Source of the DNA: WLMZ01 sp037140375
GTDB taxonomy: Bacteria > Actinomycetota > Acidimicrobiia > Acidimicrobiales > Ilumatobacteraceae
Direction: 5' to 3'
NCBI GenBank assembly: GCA_037140375.1
Contig: JBAXER010000018.1
Coordinates: 1 to 42,203, forward strand
Length of the DNA: 42,203 nt
In this document: in pieces, positions 23,891-32,815 of the stretch
Position numbering within the stretch: the first letter of the stretch is position 1
Layout of the letters: every line of letters begins with the position of its first letter
Notes under the pieces: model-generated
The model's database searches: none
What the model was told of the DNA's origin: nothing
Seen by the model: only the letters and a program-made list of their open reading frames with translations
Made by a program: the position numbers and the translations under genes

Positions 23891-24334
23891 ATGAGCCGTA
23901 TTGCAGTCAGCATCGACATTGATGCAAGTCCTGAACGCGTGTGGCAGGTTGTCGAGCCGATCGAGAACCATGTCGACTGGATGCACGACGCCGTTGCCAT
24001 CCGGTTCGAGACCGATCAAACGCGAGGCGTCGGCACCAGCTTCTTGTGCGACACCAAGGTGGGGCCAATCAAGCTTGTCGACCGCATGGAAATCACCGAG
24101 TGGGAGCCCGGTGCAACCATGGGCGTGCGCCACACCGGCATGGTTACGGGCAGCGGAGTTTTCACCCTCACCGCCATCGACAACGGCACTCGAACACGAT
24201 TTGCGTGGATTGAGACGCTCAAGTTTCCATGGTGGCTCGGCGGTTCGCTGGGCTCAAGCATCGGCGGCAGCCTCGTGATGAAACCCATCTGGCGTCGCAA
24301 CCTGCGCGGCCTCAAGCAACTCGTCGAAGGCTGA
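23891..24334 (+). CDS. SRPBCC-fold protein
   Basis: A 147-residue START/polyketide-cyclase-like protein. It opens with the typical SIDIDASPERVWQVVEPIENHVDWM, followed by a beta-sheet (GTSFLCDTKVGPIKLVDRMEITEWEPG, GVRHTGMVTGSGVFTLTAID) and a C-terminal helix (MKPIWRRNLRGLKQLVEG). Such proteins hold hydrophobic ligands; few have known activity. It follows galT by 7 nt and is probably co-transcribed, without an obvious functional link. Confidence 0.8.
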   Translation: MSRIAVSIDIDASPERVWQVVEPIENHVDWMHDAVAIRFETDQTRGVGTSFLCDTKVGPIKLVDRMEITEWEPGATMGVRHTGMVTGSGVFTLTAIDNGTRTRFAWIETLKFPWWLGGSLGSSIGGSLVMKPIWRRNLRGLKQLVEG

Positions 24335-24354
24335 TCGGCGCGTTCGCCTCGGCG

Positions 24355-24657
24355 CTACGACAGAGCTCGCAAGAGCGCCGTCACCGAAGCCCCGATGATG
24401 ATGACCGCTAGAACCGGCGCCTTGCGCCACGCTGCAACAATCGCTGCGCCCACGCCTGCTGCACGCGCATCGACAACCAAGTGATGACCCACTGAGAGCG
24501 TGTCTTTCACGATGAGTGCAGCGATGAGCGCGGCCGGGATGAGTGCCAAGCAACGCTCGAGCACCGGAGGTAACACACGGTCTCCGACCACGACCAGCCC
24601 GAGGAACTTGAAGGCATATGCGCCCGCCGCGAGCACGAGCACCAGTGTCCATGTCAT
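24355..24657 (-). CDS. azlD: AzlD-family branched-chain amino acid exporter subunit
   Basis: A 100-residue protein with about three to four hydrophobic segments, beginning MTWTLVLVLAAGAYAFKFLGLVV. It is the small partner of AzlC in a two-component exporter of branched-chain amino acids. The start is set by an ATGA overlap with azlC; the open frame continues upstream in a shadow of azlC. The family core GAYAFKFLG and VLPPVLERCLALIPAALIAALI is clear. Confidence 0.85.
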   Translation of the reverse strand: MTWTLVLVLAAGAYAFKFLGLVVVGDRVLPPVLERCLALIPAALIAALIVKDTLSVGHHLVVDARAAGVGAAIVAAWRKAPVLAVIIIGASVTALLRALS

Positions 24658-25334
24658 GACGTGACCTCGTCGCGACGGATGCCAATCATGATCGCCAACG
24701 ATGCCGCCAAGATCGGAAGGCCAATTGGCAAGACCGGAATGCTGAGCAAGCAGATGCCGCCACCAAGTAACACAGCCATGCGACCGCGCGACGTGCGCAG
24801 CTGAGGCCAGATCATTGCGACGAACGCTGCCGGAATGGCTGCGTCGAGTCCAAATGTTTTGGGGTTGATGGCCCCACCGGCGAGTGCGCCGATGAGCGTG
24901 CCAATGTTCCAGAACACGTAGACCGATCCGCCGGTAATCCAAAACGCTGCACGTTGTGCAACGGGGTCATCTTGGGCAGCGCACATCGCTGTCGACTCGT
25001 CGATGGTGAGCTGTGCAGCGATCAGCCGAGTTGGCAGGCGACCCGTGAGACGGCGCGAGTTCGCCAAGCCAAAGACTCCGTTGCGCGCCGAGAGCAGGAG
25101 CGCGCCGCTGAGCGCCGAACCAACAGTTCCGCCGCCAGCGATGACCGACACGGCGCTGAACTGCGATGCGCCGGTAAACACGAGCAGCGACATCACGCAG
25201 GCCTGCGCGGTGGATGCTCCGGCCGAAACTGCGGCCACGCCAAACGAGATTGCGTACACGCCGACGGCGAGCCCCAAGGCGACGCATGCAGAGATCATCG
25301 GCCGGAGCCGAGGGTCACGAAGTGTTGCAATCAT
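24654..25334 (-). CDS. azlC: AzlC-family branched-chain amino acid exporter subunit
   Basis: A 226-residue inner-membrane protein, the large subunit paired with AzlD. Recognisable family blocks are GVYAISFGVAAVSAG, SLLVFTGASQFSAVSVIAGGG, LLLSARNGVFGLA, and the Asp/Glu-containing LTIDESTAMCA. The ATG at 25334 overlaps the glgB stop codon (ATGA), and the azlC stop overlaps azlD in the same way; a start seven codons earlier is possible. Coupling to a glycogen enzyme is unusual. Leucine, whose synthesis is encoded elsewhere in this window, is a likely type of substrate. Confidence 0.88.
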   Translation of the reverse strand: MIATLRDPRLRPMISACVALGLAVGVYAISFGVAAVSAGASTAQACVMSLLVFTGASQFSAVSVIAGGGTVGSALSGALLLSARNGVFGLANSRRLTGRLPTRLIAAQLTIDESTAMCAAQDDPVAQRAAFWITGGSVYVFWNIGTLIGALAGGAINPKTFGLDAAIPAAFVAMIWPQLRTSRGRMAVLLGGGICLLSIPVLPIGLPILAASLAIMIGIRRDEVTS

Positions 25335-27259
25335 TTCGATGGAGCCCCAAGCCACAAAACCGACAACGCGGGAAGATCAATCAGCGCCGAAGCGGGCTGC
25401 CCCTGCCATGGAACCTCGGAGGTGGCAGAAACCGTGTGGCCGCCACGGTACGAACTTCCACCAAAGCGACCCAGATCGGTATCGATGAGCACCTGCCACT
25501 CGCCGGGAGCCGAAACACCCACCCGGTACCCCGGACGAGGATTGGGAGTGAGGTTGGCGACGCACACAACGCTCGACGAGTTGCGCGTGGTTGGCGACGC
25601 TGATGACGAGGGCGTCTGGGCCGAACGCCGGATGAACGCGTATACCGAGTGCTCAGCGTCGTTTGAGTCGAGCCACTGGAAGCTCGCCGGATTGTTGTCG
25701 TTGGCCCACAGCGCAGGCCATGCATGCGCCGTTGCGTTCAACTCAGCGACCAGTTCGCTGACACCGCGATGCGGCGCATGGTCGTAGAGGTGCCATGGCA
25801 GTCCACCAGATTCGTCCCATTCGGTCCACGGAGCGATCTCGCCGCCCATAAACAACAACGGTGCGCCAGGTAGCGCCCACATCCATGCGTACAGCGCACG
25901 CAGGTTGGCAAAGCGTTGCCAATCGTCGCCGGTCATCTTGCCCAGCAGGCTGCCCTTGCCATGCACCACTTCGTCGTGGCTGAGCGGCAATACGTAGCGC
26001 TCGGTGAAGGTGTAGAGCAGCCCGAAGGTGAGCTCGCTGTGATGCCAATGGCGATGAATCGGCTCACGCTCGAAGTACTGGAGGGTGTCGTGCATCCAAC
26101 CCATGTTCCATTTGTGGGTGAAGCCAAGGCCACCGTGATGCACCGGATGCGTGACCTTGGGCCACGCGGTTGACTCTTCGGCGATCATCAGCGCCCCGGG
26201 CACTTCGTGGCCAACCACCGTGTTCACTTCTTGAAGGAGTCGCACCGCGGCAAGGTTCTCGCGGCCACCGAGTTCGTTCGGGATCCATTGGCCAGGCTCG
26301 CGGCTGTAATCGAGATAGAGCATCGAGGCAACTGCATCGACGCGCAGCCCGTCGACATGAAATTCCTTCAGCCAATACAGCGCATTGGCCGTGAGGAAAT
26401 TGCGAACTTCGTTGCGCGCAAAGTTGAAGACCAACGTGCCCCAATCGGGGTGCTCGCCTTGGCGTGGATCGGCGTGCTCGTACAGCGCCGAACCGTCGAA
26501 CTGGGCAAGGCTCCACTCGTCACGCGGAAAGTGCGCTGGCACCCAATCGACGATGACGCCAATGCCACGGGCATGCATGATCTCGATGAACTGCCTGAAC
26601 TCGTCGGGCGTGCCAAACCGAGCAGTGGGCGCGTAGTAGCCGCTGACCTGATAGCCCCATGACCCGCCGTAGGGGTGCTCGGCGACGGGCATCAACTCGA
26701 TGTGCGTGAAGCCAAGCGCGTGCACGTGCTCGGCGAGTTGATGCGCGAGATCGATGTACGACGTGACGCCCGATCGCCACGATGCAAGGTGCACTTCGTA
26801 CACACGCAAGGCCGTGTCGGGATGATTGCTGCGCGCTTGCATCCACTCGTGGTCGTTCCAGACATGTGCGCTCGGCGCCGCAACCACGCTGGCCGTCGCT
26901 GGTGGACACTCGGTCTGACGAGCCATCGGATCGGCCTTCAGCATTGTGGTACCGGCTTGGCTGACCACTGCGAACTTGTAGCGATGCCCGGCCGCGGCGC
27001 CTGGCACGATTGCGACCCACAATCCGCTGGAGCCAACTGAGCGCATTGCAACGCCATCGCCCCAACCGTTCCAGTCACCCGACACATAGATCTCGCGGGC
27101 GTTGGGTGCCCACACGCTGAATCGCACGCCTGCGGCGCCATCGAGCACATGAGCGCCCAGCAGTTCCCACAGTCGCCGATGCTGACCTTCGTTGAACAAA
27201 TGAAGGTCGATGCTGCCGGGCCATTGATCGGCGGCAGCGAGATCACCAACAGAGGTCAC
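25331..27259 (-). CDS. glgB: 1,4-alpha-glucan branching enzyme
   Basis: GlgB (GH13) cuts alpha-1,4-glucan and re-attaches it as alpha-1,6 branches. From the GTG at 27259 the protein has 642 residues. An N-terminal CBM48-like domain (VRFSVWAPNAREIYVSGDWNGW) is followed by the barrel with YEVHLASW, WGYQVSGYYAPTARFG, nucleophile Asp308 (LRVDAVASM), acid Glu361 (MIAEES) and the third Asp in LSHDEVVHGKGSL. A C-terminal beta domain ends the protein. The start is inferred from a -10 element 8 nt upstream; a longer open frame reaches 27514 but overlaps the divergent gene. Translation is coupled to azlC. Confidence 0.93.
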   Translation of the reverse strand: MTSVGDLAAADQWPGSIDLHLFNEGQHRRLWELLGAHVLDGAAGVRFSVWAPNAREIYVSGDWNGWGDGVAMRSVGSSGLWVAIVPGAAAGHRYKFAVVSQAGTTMLKADPMARQTECPPATASVVAAPSAHVWNDHEWMQARSNHPDTALRVYEVHLASWRSGVTSYIDLAHQLAEHVHALGFTHIELMPVAEHPYGGSWGYQVSGYYAPTARFGTPDEFRQFIEIMHARGIGVIVDWVPAHFPRDEWSLAQFDGSALYEHADPRQGEHPDWGTLVFNFARNEVRNFLTANALYWLKEFHVDGLRVDAVASMLYLDYSREPGQWIPNELGGRENLAAVRLLQEVNTVVGHEVPGALMIAEESTAWPKVTHPVHHGGLGFTHKWNMGWMHDTLQYFEREPIHRHWHHSELTFGLLYTFTERYVLPLSHDEVVHGKGSLLGKMTGDDWQRFANLRALYAWMWALPGAPLLFMGGEIAPWTEWDESGGLPWHLYDHAPHRGVSELVAELNATAHAWPALWANDNNPASFQWLDSNDAEHSVYAFIRRSAQTPSSSASPTTRNSSSVVCVANLTPNPRPGYRVGVSAPGEWQVLIDTDLGRFGGSSYRGGHTVSATSEVPWQGQPASALIDLPALSVLWLGAPSK

Positions 27260-27267
27260 GAAGACCG

Positions 27268-27273
27268 AGCGTA
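27268..27273 (-). promoter_or_regulatory. Leaderless -10 element TACGCT of glgB
   Basis: On the minus strand TACGCT ends 8 nt before the GTG at 27259. It lies back-to-back with the GT4 promoter 15 bp away. Confidence 0.4.
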
Positions 27274-27288
27274 CGCCAGTGGCCAAGC

Positions 27289-27294
27289 TACGGT
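27289..27294 (+). promoter_or_regulatory. Leaderless -10 element TACGGT of the GT4 gene
   Basis: TACGGT ends 8 nt before the GTG at 27303. Its -35 region would overlap the glgB promoter. Confidence 0.4.
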
Positions 27295-27302
27295 CGTTGT
27301 TC

Positions 27303-28490
27303 GTGCGGATCTTGATGCTCTCATGGGAATACCCACCACTGGTCGTTGGCGGAATCGCCGCCCATGTCGACGGGCTCGCCCGGGCAATGGTGCGTAGCGG
27401 ACACGAAGTTGTTGTGCTCAGCTTGCACACCCCCGACGCACCCGACGACACCGTTGTCGACGGCGTGCGCATCGTGCGAGCGCGCATCGACCTTCCTTGG
27501 ATTCCCGACGACAACCTCGTCGCTCGGATGGCCTCGGCTAACCATCAGATCACCCAACTTGCAGCTCAACTCGGACGTTGGCAGCCCGACATCGTGCACG
27601 CGCACGACTGGCTCGTTGCGTGGGCCGGAGACACGATCTCAAAGCTGTGGAACGCCCCACTCGTGGCCACGATTCATGCCACCGAGCGCGGCCGCCATGG
27701 CGGGCATGTGCCTCCCGGAATGCCTGCCGCGATCAACTCGATCGAGTGGTGGCTCACCTATCAAGCCGCCGAAGTCATCTGCTGTTCGCAGTTCATGATC
27801 CGCGAAGTCGTCAGCGGATTCGAGCTGCCCGCCGACAAAGTGCATCTCGTTCCGAACGGCGTCGACCTCGCCGTATGGCAGCCCTCGCCTACTGCTACGC
27901 CCGTGTCACGCGAACCGCTGGTGGTCGGTTGGGGCCGGGTTCAATACGAGAAGGGCTTTCAGGTGCTGGCTCGAGCCGTTGGCTCGCTGCGCACTCGCGT
28001 GCCCGGTATCCAATGCATCATCGCCGGACGCGGTTCGTATCTTCCCGAGTTGCAATCGCAAATCGACATCGAGGGTCTCAGCGACATCGTGCAGCTTGCC
28101 GGCTTCGTCCCCGACGACGACCTGCGCGACATTTTGCATCGGGCGGGTTGCGCCGTCATCCCATCGCTGTACGAACCGTTTGGCATCGTTGCCCTTGAGG
28201 CCATGGCCGCTGGCGCGCCAACCGTTGTCGCCAGCACCGGCGGACTCGCCGAGATCGTCGCAGGCACGGGGGCCGGACTGTTGTTCGAACCGGGCAATCA
28301 TCACGAACTCGCCGACCGAATCGAACAGGTGCTGAAGCAGCCAACTCTCGCGAACACGCTGCAGACCACGGCGGCACAACTGCTCGCCGATCACTACACA
28401 TGGGATGCAATCGCGGCCAGCACGATCGCCGTCTACACATCGGCGTTTTCGTCGCACGCTCCGGCCACTACTGTCGGAGGTCATGCGTAG
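27303..28490 (+). CDS. GT4 alpha-glucosyltransferase (glycogen synthase / Rv3032-like)
   Basis: A 395-residue GT-B glycosyltransferase that probably elongates an alpha-1,4-glucan. The N-terminus RILMLSWEYPPLVVGGIAAHV carries the Gly-rich loop and resembles mycobacterial Rv3032. HAHDWL, the donor-site WGRVQYEKG and the E-x7-E motif in YEPFGIVALEAMAAG (retaining GT4 signature) follow. The GTG at 27303 matches the family N-terminus and the -10 at 27289; an in-frame GTG eight codons upstream would overlap that promoter. It diverges from glgB and overlaps glgP by 8 bp. Whether the donor is UDP- or ADP-glucose cannot be told. Confidence 0.88.
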   Translation: MRILMLSWEYPPLVVGGIAAHVDGLARAMVRSGHEVVVLSLHTPDAPDDTVVDGVRIVRARIDLPWIPDDNLVARMASANHQITQLAAQLGRWQPDIVHAHDWLVAWAGDTISKLWNAPLVATIHATERGRHGGHVPPGMPAAINSIEWWLTYQAAEVICCSQFMIREVVSGFELPADKVHLVPNGVDLAVWQPSPTATPVSREPLVVGWGRVQYEKGFQVLARAVGSLRTRVPGIQCIIAGRGSYLPELQSQIDIEGLSDIVQLAGFVPDDDLRDILHRAGCAVIPSLYEPFGIVALEAMAAGAPTVVASTGGLAEIVAGTGAGLLFEPGNHHELADRIEQVLKQPTLANTLQTTAAQLLADHYTWDAIAASTIAVYTSAFSSHAPATTVGGHA

Positions 28491-30927
28491 CGTTCGTCAG
28501 TTCAGGGTCGACCCAGCCGTACCCGAGGTGCTGTCGGGCCTGCATCGACTCGCCAACAACCTGCACTGGTGCTGGGACCGCGAGCTTCGCCAACTGTTCG
28601 CGAGCCTGCATCCCGTTGCTTGGGAAGAATCGAACCACCAGCCGTTAGAGATGCTGGCCCGCATCACACCCGAAGCGTGGAGCGACCTCGCCACCGATCC
28701 AGCAGTCGTGCAGTCTGTGGCCGACGCCGTGGTGCGTCTCGACGCAGCGCTCACCTCGCCCCGCTGGTTTCAGACCAAAGGCGATTCGCCACTCGACCTC
28801 GTTGCCTATTTCTCGCCCGAGTTCGGCATCAGCGAATCGGTGCCTCAATACAGCGGTGGCCTCGGCGTGCTGGCGGGCGATCACCTCAAGGCATCGTCCG
28901 ATCTTGGCGTGCCGTTGGTTGCTGTTGGTCTGCTCTACGGCGAGGGCTATTTCCGCCAGAGCCTCGACGCCGACGGTTGGCAACAAGAGCGGTTCCCGCG
29001 GCTCGAGCCCACGGGCATGGCGCTGACCCACACCGATCTGCACGTGAGCCTCGACCTCGCTGGCGAGACGATCAACGTTGCTATCTGGCGCGCCGATGTT
29101 GGCCGCATTCCGCTGTATCTGCTCGACGCACCCGGTATCACCGACCGACTCTACGGAGGCGACGTTGAGCACCGGCTGCGCCAAGAGATGGTGCTTGGCA
29201 TCGCCGGTGTGCGCGCCTTGCGCGCACTCGGATTGTCGCCGCAGGTGTTCCACACCAACGAGGGACACGCCGGGTTCTTGGCGTTCGAACGAATTCGCGA
29301 GCTGGTTGCGAGCGGCCTCTCATTTGCCGAAGCCGTTGAGTCATCACGCGCGGGTGGTGTCTTCACCACGCACACTCCAGTGCCAGCAGGCATCGACCGA
29401 TTCTCGGTCGAACTCATGCAGAAGTATTTCGGTCAGTGGGCACCCGAGCTTGGCATCAGCTTCGAACAACTGATGAGCATCGGTAGTCGCTCCGACGAGC
29501 CCGACGACACCCGATTCAACATGGCAGTCATGGGTCTCAAGATGGCGGCCCGCGCCAACGGTGTGGCCGCCTTACACGGCGCCGTGAGTCGCGAGATGTT
29601 CAACGGCGTGTGGCCTCAGGTACCTGCCGATGAAGTACCCATCGGCCACATCACCAACGGCGTACACGCACACAGCTGGGTGTCGCCCGAAGTCGATGAG
29701 TTGCTGCGCGAAGGCGTGCATGGCGTGTGGGACGGCGCCGACGACGCCACGTGGGCTCGCGCCTACAACTTGTCGCACGAGCGAGTGTGGTCGGCGCGCT
29801 CGGCGGGCCGATCACGTCTCGTGAACTATGTGCGCGCTCGTCGAGGCGCCGATGTGCTCGACCCAAACATTCTCACCATCGGCTTCGCCCGACGCTTCGC
29901 TACATACAAGCGAGCTACCTTGCTGCTGTCACAGCCCGACCGCCTCCGCCGACTGCTGCTTGACCCAGATCGACCCGTTCAGTTCGTGTTCGCTGGCAAG
30001 TCGCACCCGGCCGATCACCCGGGCAAGGCAATGATTCAGTCGATCGAACTGTTCTCTCGCGAGTTCGATATCCATCCGCGTTTCGTCTTTCTGCCCGATT
30101 ACGACATTGCTGTGGCACGCACGATGTACCACGGCTGCGATGTGTGGCTCAACAACCCACTGCGGCCGCACGAGGCGTGCGGCACCAGCGGCATGAAAGC
30201 CGCGCTCAACGGAGCCCTCAACTGCAGCATCCGCGACGGCTGGTGGGACGAATGGAGCGACGGCGAAAACGGTTGGGACATCGCCTCAATCGACGATGAT
30301 CCAGATCCGATCCGCCGCGACCAGCGCGAGGCGATGAGCTTGTTCGGATTGCTTGAGCAAGACATCGTTCCGCTGTTCTACGACACCGGCGGCAGCCCAA
30401 GCGGCGTACCCAAGGGCTGGGTCGACCGCATGCTGCACAACTGGGCATCGCTGGGCCCCAAGGTCACGGCATCACGAATGGTTCGCGACTACGTGACCAA
30501 TCTGTACGAGCCCGCCGCCGCTGGCGCCACCGCTCTGAGTAACGACGACTCGGCCGGAGTCCGCAGCCTTGCCTCCTGGAAGTCGCACGTGCGCGCAGCT
30601 TGGACAAGCGTGCGCGTCTCGAACATCGAGACCAACACCGGCGAAGGCCACGAAGGCGAGCGACGTTATTTGCGGGTCAGCGTCGATCTCGGCGAGTTCT
30701 CACCCAACGATGTGCGCGTGCAGGTGTTGCACGGGCCCATCGACAGCGAAGGCTCACTGTTGCCGTCGCCACAGATCTGCGACCTCGCTATCGGTGCCGA
30801 TCACGTGTGGTCGGGCGATTACGTGGTGGGCCGATCTGGCGCTTACGGACTTACCGCCCGGGTCTTGCCCAGCCATCCCCTGCTCGCCAACGCGTTCGAA
30901 CTCGGATGCATTGCGTGGGCCAACTGA
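28483..30927 (+). CDS. glgP: Alpha-glucan phosphorylase (TIGR02094 type)
   Basis: This PLP enzyme releases glucose-1-phosphate from alpha-1,4-glucan, or runs in reverse. From the ATG at 28483 it has 814 residues. An N-terminal DUF3417 region (PEVLSGLHRLANNLHWCWDRELR) marks the actinobacterial alpha-glucan phosphorylase class. YFSPEFGISESVPQYSGGLGVLAGDHLK, FHTNEGHAGFLAFERI and EACGTSGMKAALNG (PLP Lys572) are all present. GGAGG lies only 2 nt before the ATG. It overlaps the GT4 gene by 8 bp, so synthesis and breakdown enzymes are co-produced. It ends with a typical C-terminal beta extension. Confidence 0.94.
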   Translation: MRSVRQFRVDPAVPEVLSGLHRLANNLHWCWDRELRQLFASLHPVAWEESNHQPLEMLARITPEAWSDLATDPAVVQSVADAVVRLDAALTSPRWFQTKGDSPLDLVAYFSPEFGISESVPQYSGGLGVLAGDHLKASSDLGVPLVAVGLLYGEGYFRQSLDADGWQQERFPRLEPTGMALTHTDLHVSLDLAGETINVAIWRADVGRIPLYLLDAPGITDRLYGGDVEHRLRQEMVLGIAGVRALRALGLSPQVFHTNEGHAGFLAFERIRELVASGLSFAEAVESSRAGGVFTTHTPVPAGIDRFSVELMQKYFGQWAPELGISFEQLMSIGSRSDEPDDTRFNMAVMGLKMAARANGVAALHGAVSREMFNGVWPQVPADEVPIGHITNGVHAHSWVSPEVDELLREGVHGVWDGADDATWARAYNLSHERVWSARSAGRSRLVNYVRARRGADVLDPNILTIGFARRFATYKRATLLLSQPDRLRRLLLDPDRPVQFVFAGKSHPADHPGKAMIQSIELFSREFDIHPRFVFLPDYDIAVARTMYHGCDVWLNNPLRPHEACGTSGMKAALNGALNCSIRDGWWDEWSDGENGWDIASIDDDPDPIRRDQREAMSLFGLLEQDIVPLFYDTGGSPSGVPKGWVDRMLHNWASLGPKVTASRMVRDYVTNLYEPAAAGATALSNDDSAGVRSLASWKSHVRAAWTSVRVSNIETNTGEGHEGERRYLRVSVDLGEFSPNDVRVQVLHGPIDSEGSLLPSPQICDLAIGADHVWSGDYVVGRSGAYGLTARVLPSHPLLANAFELGCIAWAN

Positions 30928-30968
30928 TCGCTGCGTGATCGCTGCAGCTCCGGCTCGCAGCTCCGACG

Positions 30969-31913
30969 TCACCATGCGAGCCATGCCACGTACAAGGTGT
31001 GGATGACCAGTGCCGTAAACACAGTGGTCCCGCCAATCAACGCCGGAACGCCTGGGTATTCGTTCATAAAGATCCACACCCAAATTGGTCCCATGATCGG
31101 CTCGAGCATCGACAGCAACGCCACGTTGGTTGCTGGGGCTCCGGCTGCGCCCACCGCGAAGATGGCGAGGCCAATGCCGAGCTGCGCAAAGCCGAACGCC
31201 AACATCAGCACGAGGTCGTGCGTGGTCACGTCGAACGGGTGCGCAAACGGCAGCGCAATCACTGCGCTGATGAACGCAGCGAGCAACATTGCTGGAATCA
31301 TCGCAATCGCCGAGTGACGGCGAATGATCACGGTGCCAAATCCGAACGACACGGGAACGATGAGCGCAATGAGCGCACCAATGGCCGAACCGCTGGCGCT
31401 CGACCCCGAGACCATGTAGCCAACGCCAGCCACGGTGACCGCAATGGCCAGCCATGTGTAGCCACGCACTCGCTCGCCGATGAAGATCCATGCAAGCACA
31501 GCGGCTGCGAGCGGAGCGAGCGCGTAGATCACGAGCACAATCGCAACACTGGTGCGCGACAACGCAACCACCATGCCAACCGATGCGCCCGAGAACGCTG
31601 CAGCCACCGCCCACCCCGGCTTGCCCATGTTGAGGATGACCTGCAGCGAATTCTTGCGCTCGCGCCACACGATGAGGATCAGCAAGCTGACAGATGCCGA
31701 GACCGATCGCCAGAACACCGTTGTCCACGCATGTGGATGGTCGAGACCGCGCACGAACAAGGCGCCGGTACTAAAGATCAGCGCTGAGACGACCACCAAG
31801 AAGATCGACCACGCTGATGATCGATCGGTGCCAGAGACATACGAGACGGCAACGCCACCTTCACCCGCAACAGCGGTAACGCTCTGCGCGATGTGATCTT
31901 CGGAACGTGGCAC
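30969..31913 (-). CDS. EamA/DMT-family transporter
   Basis: A 314-residue inner-membrane protein with two EamA repeats and about ten spans. Visible repeats are SIFLVVVSALIFSTGALFVRGLDHPHAWTTVFWRS (repeat 1) and IGALIALIVPVSFGFGTVIIRRHSA...(repeat 2), each ending in the ALAPLAAAVLAWIFIGERVRGYTW / MLEPIMGPIWVWIFMNEYPG type motif. About 35 polar residues precede the first span, so an internal start is possible; the first GTG (31913) has only a weak -10 (CAGACT). It converges with glgP and follows the enoyl-CoA hydratase gene. Substrate unknown, usually a small metabolite. Confidence 0.86.
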   Translation of the reverse strand: MPRSEDHIAQSVTAVAGEGGVAVSYVSGTDRSSAWSIFLVVVSALIFSTGALFVRGLDHPHAWTTVFWRSVSASVSLLILIVWRERKNSLQVILNMGKPGWAVAAAFSGASVGMVVALSRTSVAIVLVIYALAPLAAAVLAWIFIGERVRGYTWLAIAVTVAGVGYMVSGSSASGSAIGALIALIVPVSFGFGTVIIRRHSAIAMIPAMLLAAFISAVIALPFAHPFDVTTHDLVLMLAFGFAQLGIGLAIFAVGAAGAPATNVALLSMLEPIMGPIWVWIFMNEYPGVPALIGGTTVFTALVIHTLYVAWLAW

Positions 31914-31956
31914 GGCACGCAGTCTGGCAGCAGCGTCGGTGTTGCCCGCGCATCGA

Positions 31957-31981
31957 CGACTATCGACTATCGACTATCGAC
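31957..31981. repeat. 7-bp tandem repeat at the end of the enoyl-CoA hydratase gene
   Basis: CGACTAT is repeated three times, followed by a partial copy. The first unit that enters the enoyl-CoA hydratase reading frame supplies its TAG stop (31974-31976); the rest lies between that gene and the DMT transporter. Confidence 0.8.
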
Positions 31982-32768
31982 CGATGAAACTGGCCTTGCC
32001 TGGACCGTGCTCTAAGAAGCTCTGCACGCCGATGCGGCTGTCATCAGATTCGAAGACCGCAGCAAACGCACGCTGTTCGAGCGCGAGCCCATCGGCCAAC
32101 GACATCGACAATCCGGCATCGATCGTGTGCTTGGTGATGGCCTGCGCCACCGTTGCTCCTTTGGCGAGCTCGGCGGCCAACGCGATCGCACGTTCGTGCA
32201 ACTGGTCGCCCGGAACCACTTCGTCGACGAGACCTATGCGCAACGCTTCGTCGGCCTTCACCTGACGCCCGGTCATACACAGCTCCTTGGCGCGACTGGC
32301 GCCAACAGCACGAGCCAGACGTTGCGTACCGCCGCCGCCGGGGATGATGCCGAGCAAAATCTCGGGTTGCCCAAACACCGCGCGCTCGCCGGCGATGCGG
32401 TAGTCGCACGCCAGCGCGAGTTCGCACCCGCCGCCAAGGGCGTAGCCGCTGACCGCTGCGATCACGAACCGAGGGATCGCCGCAATTGCGTCGAGCGCCC
32501 GGTGAAAGCCAGCCGTGATGGCCACAGCTTCGGCGGATCCACCGAACTGGCTGATGTCGGCACCCGCAGCAAAGATTCGCTCGCCGCCTGTAACCACAAC
32601 AGCGCCAGCGGGATCGATGGTGAGCTCGTCGGCTACCTCGGCCAAGCGCGCCAGCAACTCTTGCGACAACGCATTCACCTTGGGGTTGTTCAGGGTGACA
32701 ACCGCAACGCCGTCGTCGCGACGATCAAGGTGAACTAGCTGCGCGTGCTCGATGCTCAAAGATTCCAT
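31974..32768 (-). CDS. Enoyl-CoA hydratase/isomerase (crotonase) family protein
   Basis: A 264-residue crotonase-fold enzyme, probably hydrating 2-enoyl-CoA in fatty acid or amino acid breakdown. The oxyanion hole is formed by FAAGADISQF and the Gly-rich YALGGGCELALACDYRIA. Both catalytic glutamates of true hydratases are kept (GGGCELAL and QPEILLGIIPGGGGTQRL). The ATG at 32768 is backed by a -10 element ending 6 nt upstream. The stop codon falls inside a 7-bp tandem repeat. MeaB lies upstream on the same strand with its own spacing. Confidence 0.9.
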   Translation of the reverse strand: MESLSIEHAQLVHLDRRDDGVAVVTLNNPKVNALSQELLARLAEVADELTIDPAGAVVVTGGERIFAAGADISQFGGSAEAVAITAGFHRALDAIAAIPRFVIAAVSGYALGGGCELALACDYRIAGERAVFGQPEILLGIIPGGGGTQRLARAVGASRAKELCMTGRQVKADEALRIGLVDEVVPGDQLHERAIALAAELAKGATVAQAITKHTIDAGLSMSLADGLALEQRAFAAVFESDDSRIGVQSFLEHGPGKASFIGR

Positions 32769-32774
32769 TCGTCA

Positions 32775-32780
32775 AACCTA
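32775..32780 (-). promoter_or_regulatory. Leaderless -10 element TAGGTT
   Basis: On the minus strand TAGGTT ends 6 nt before the ATG of the enoyl-CoA hydratase. Confidence 0.5.
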
Positions 32781-32815
32781 ATCAGCGCGCCACGCGATTG
32801 AAGCGGCGAACGGGA

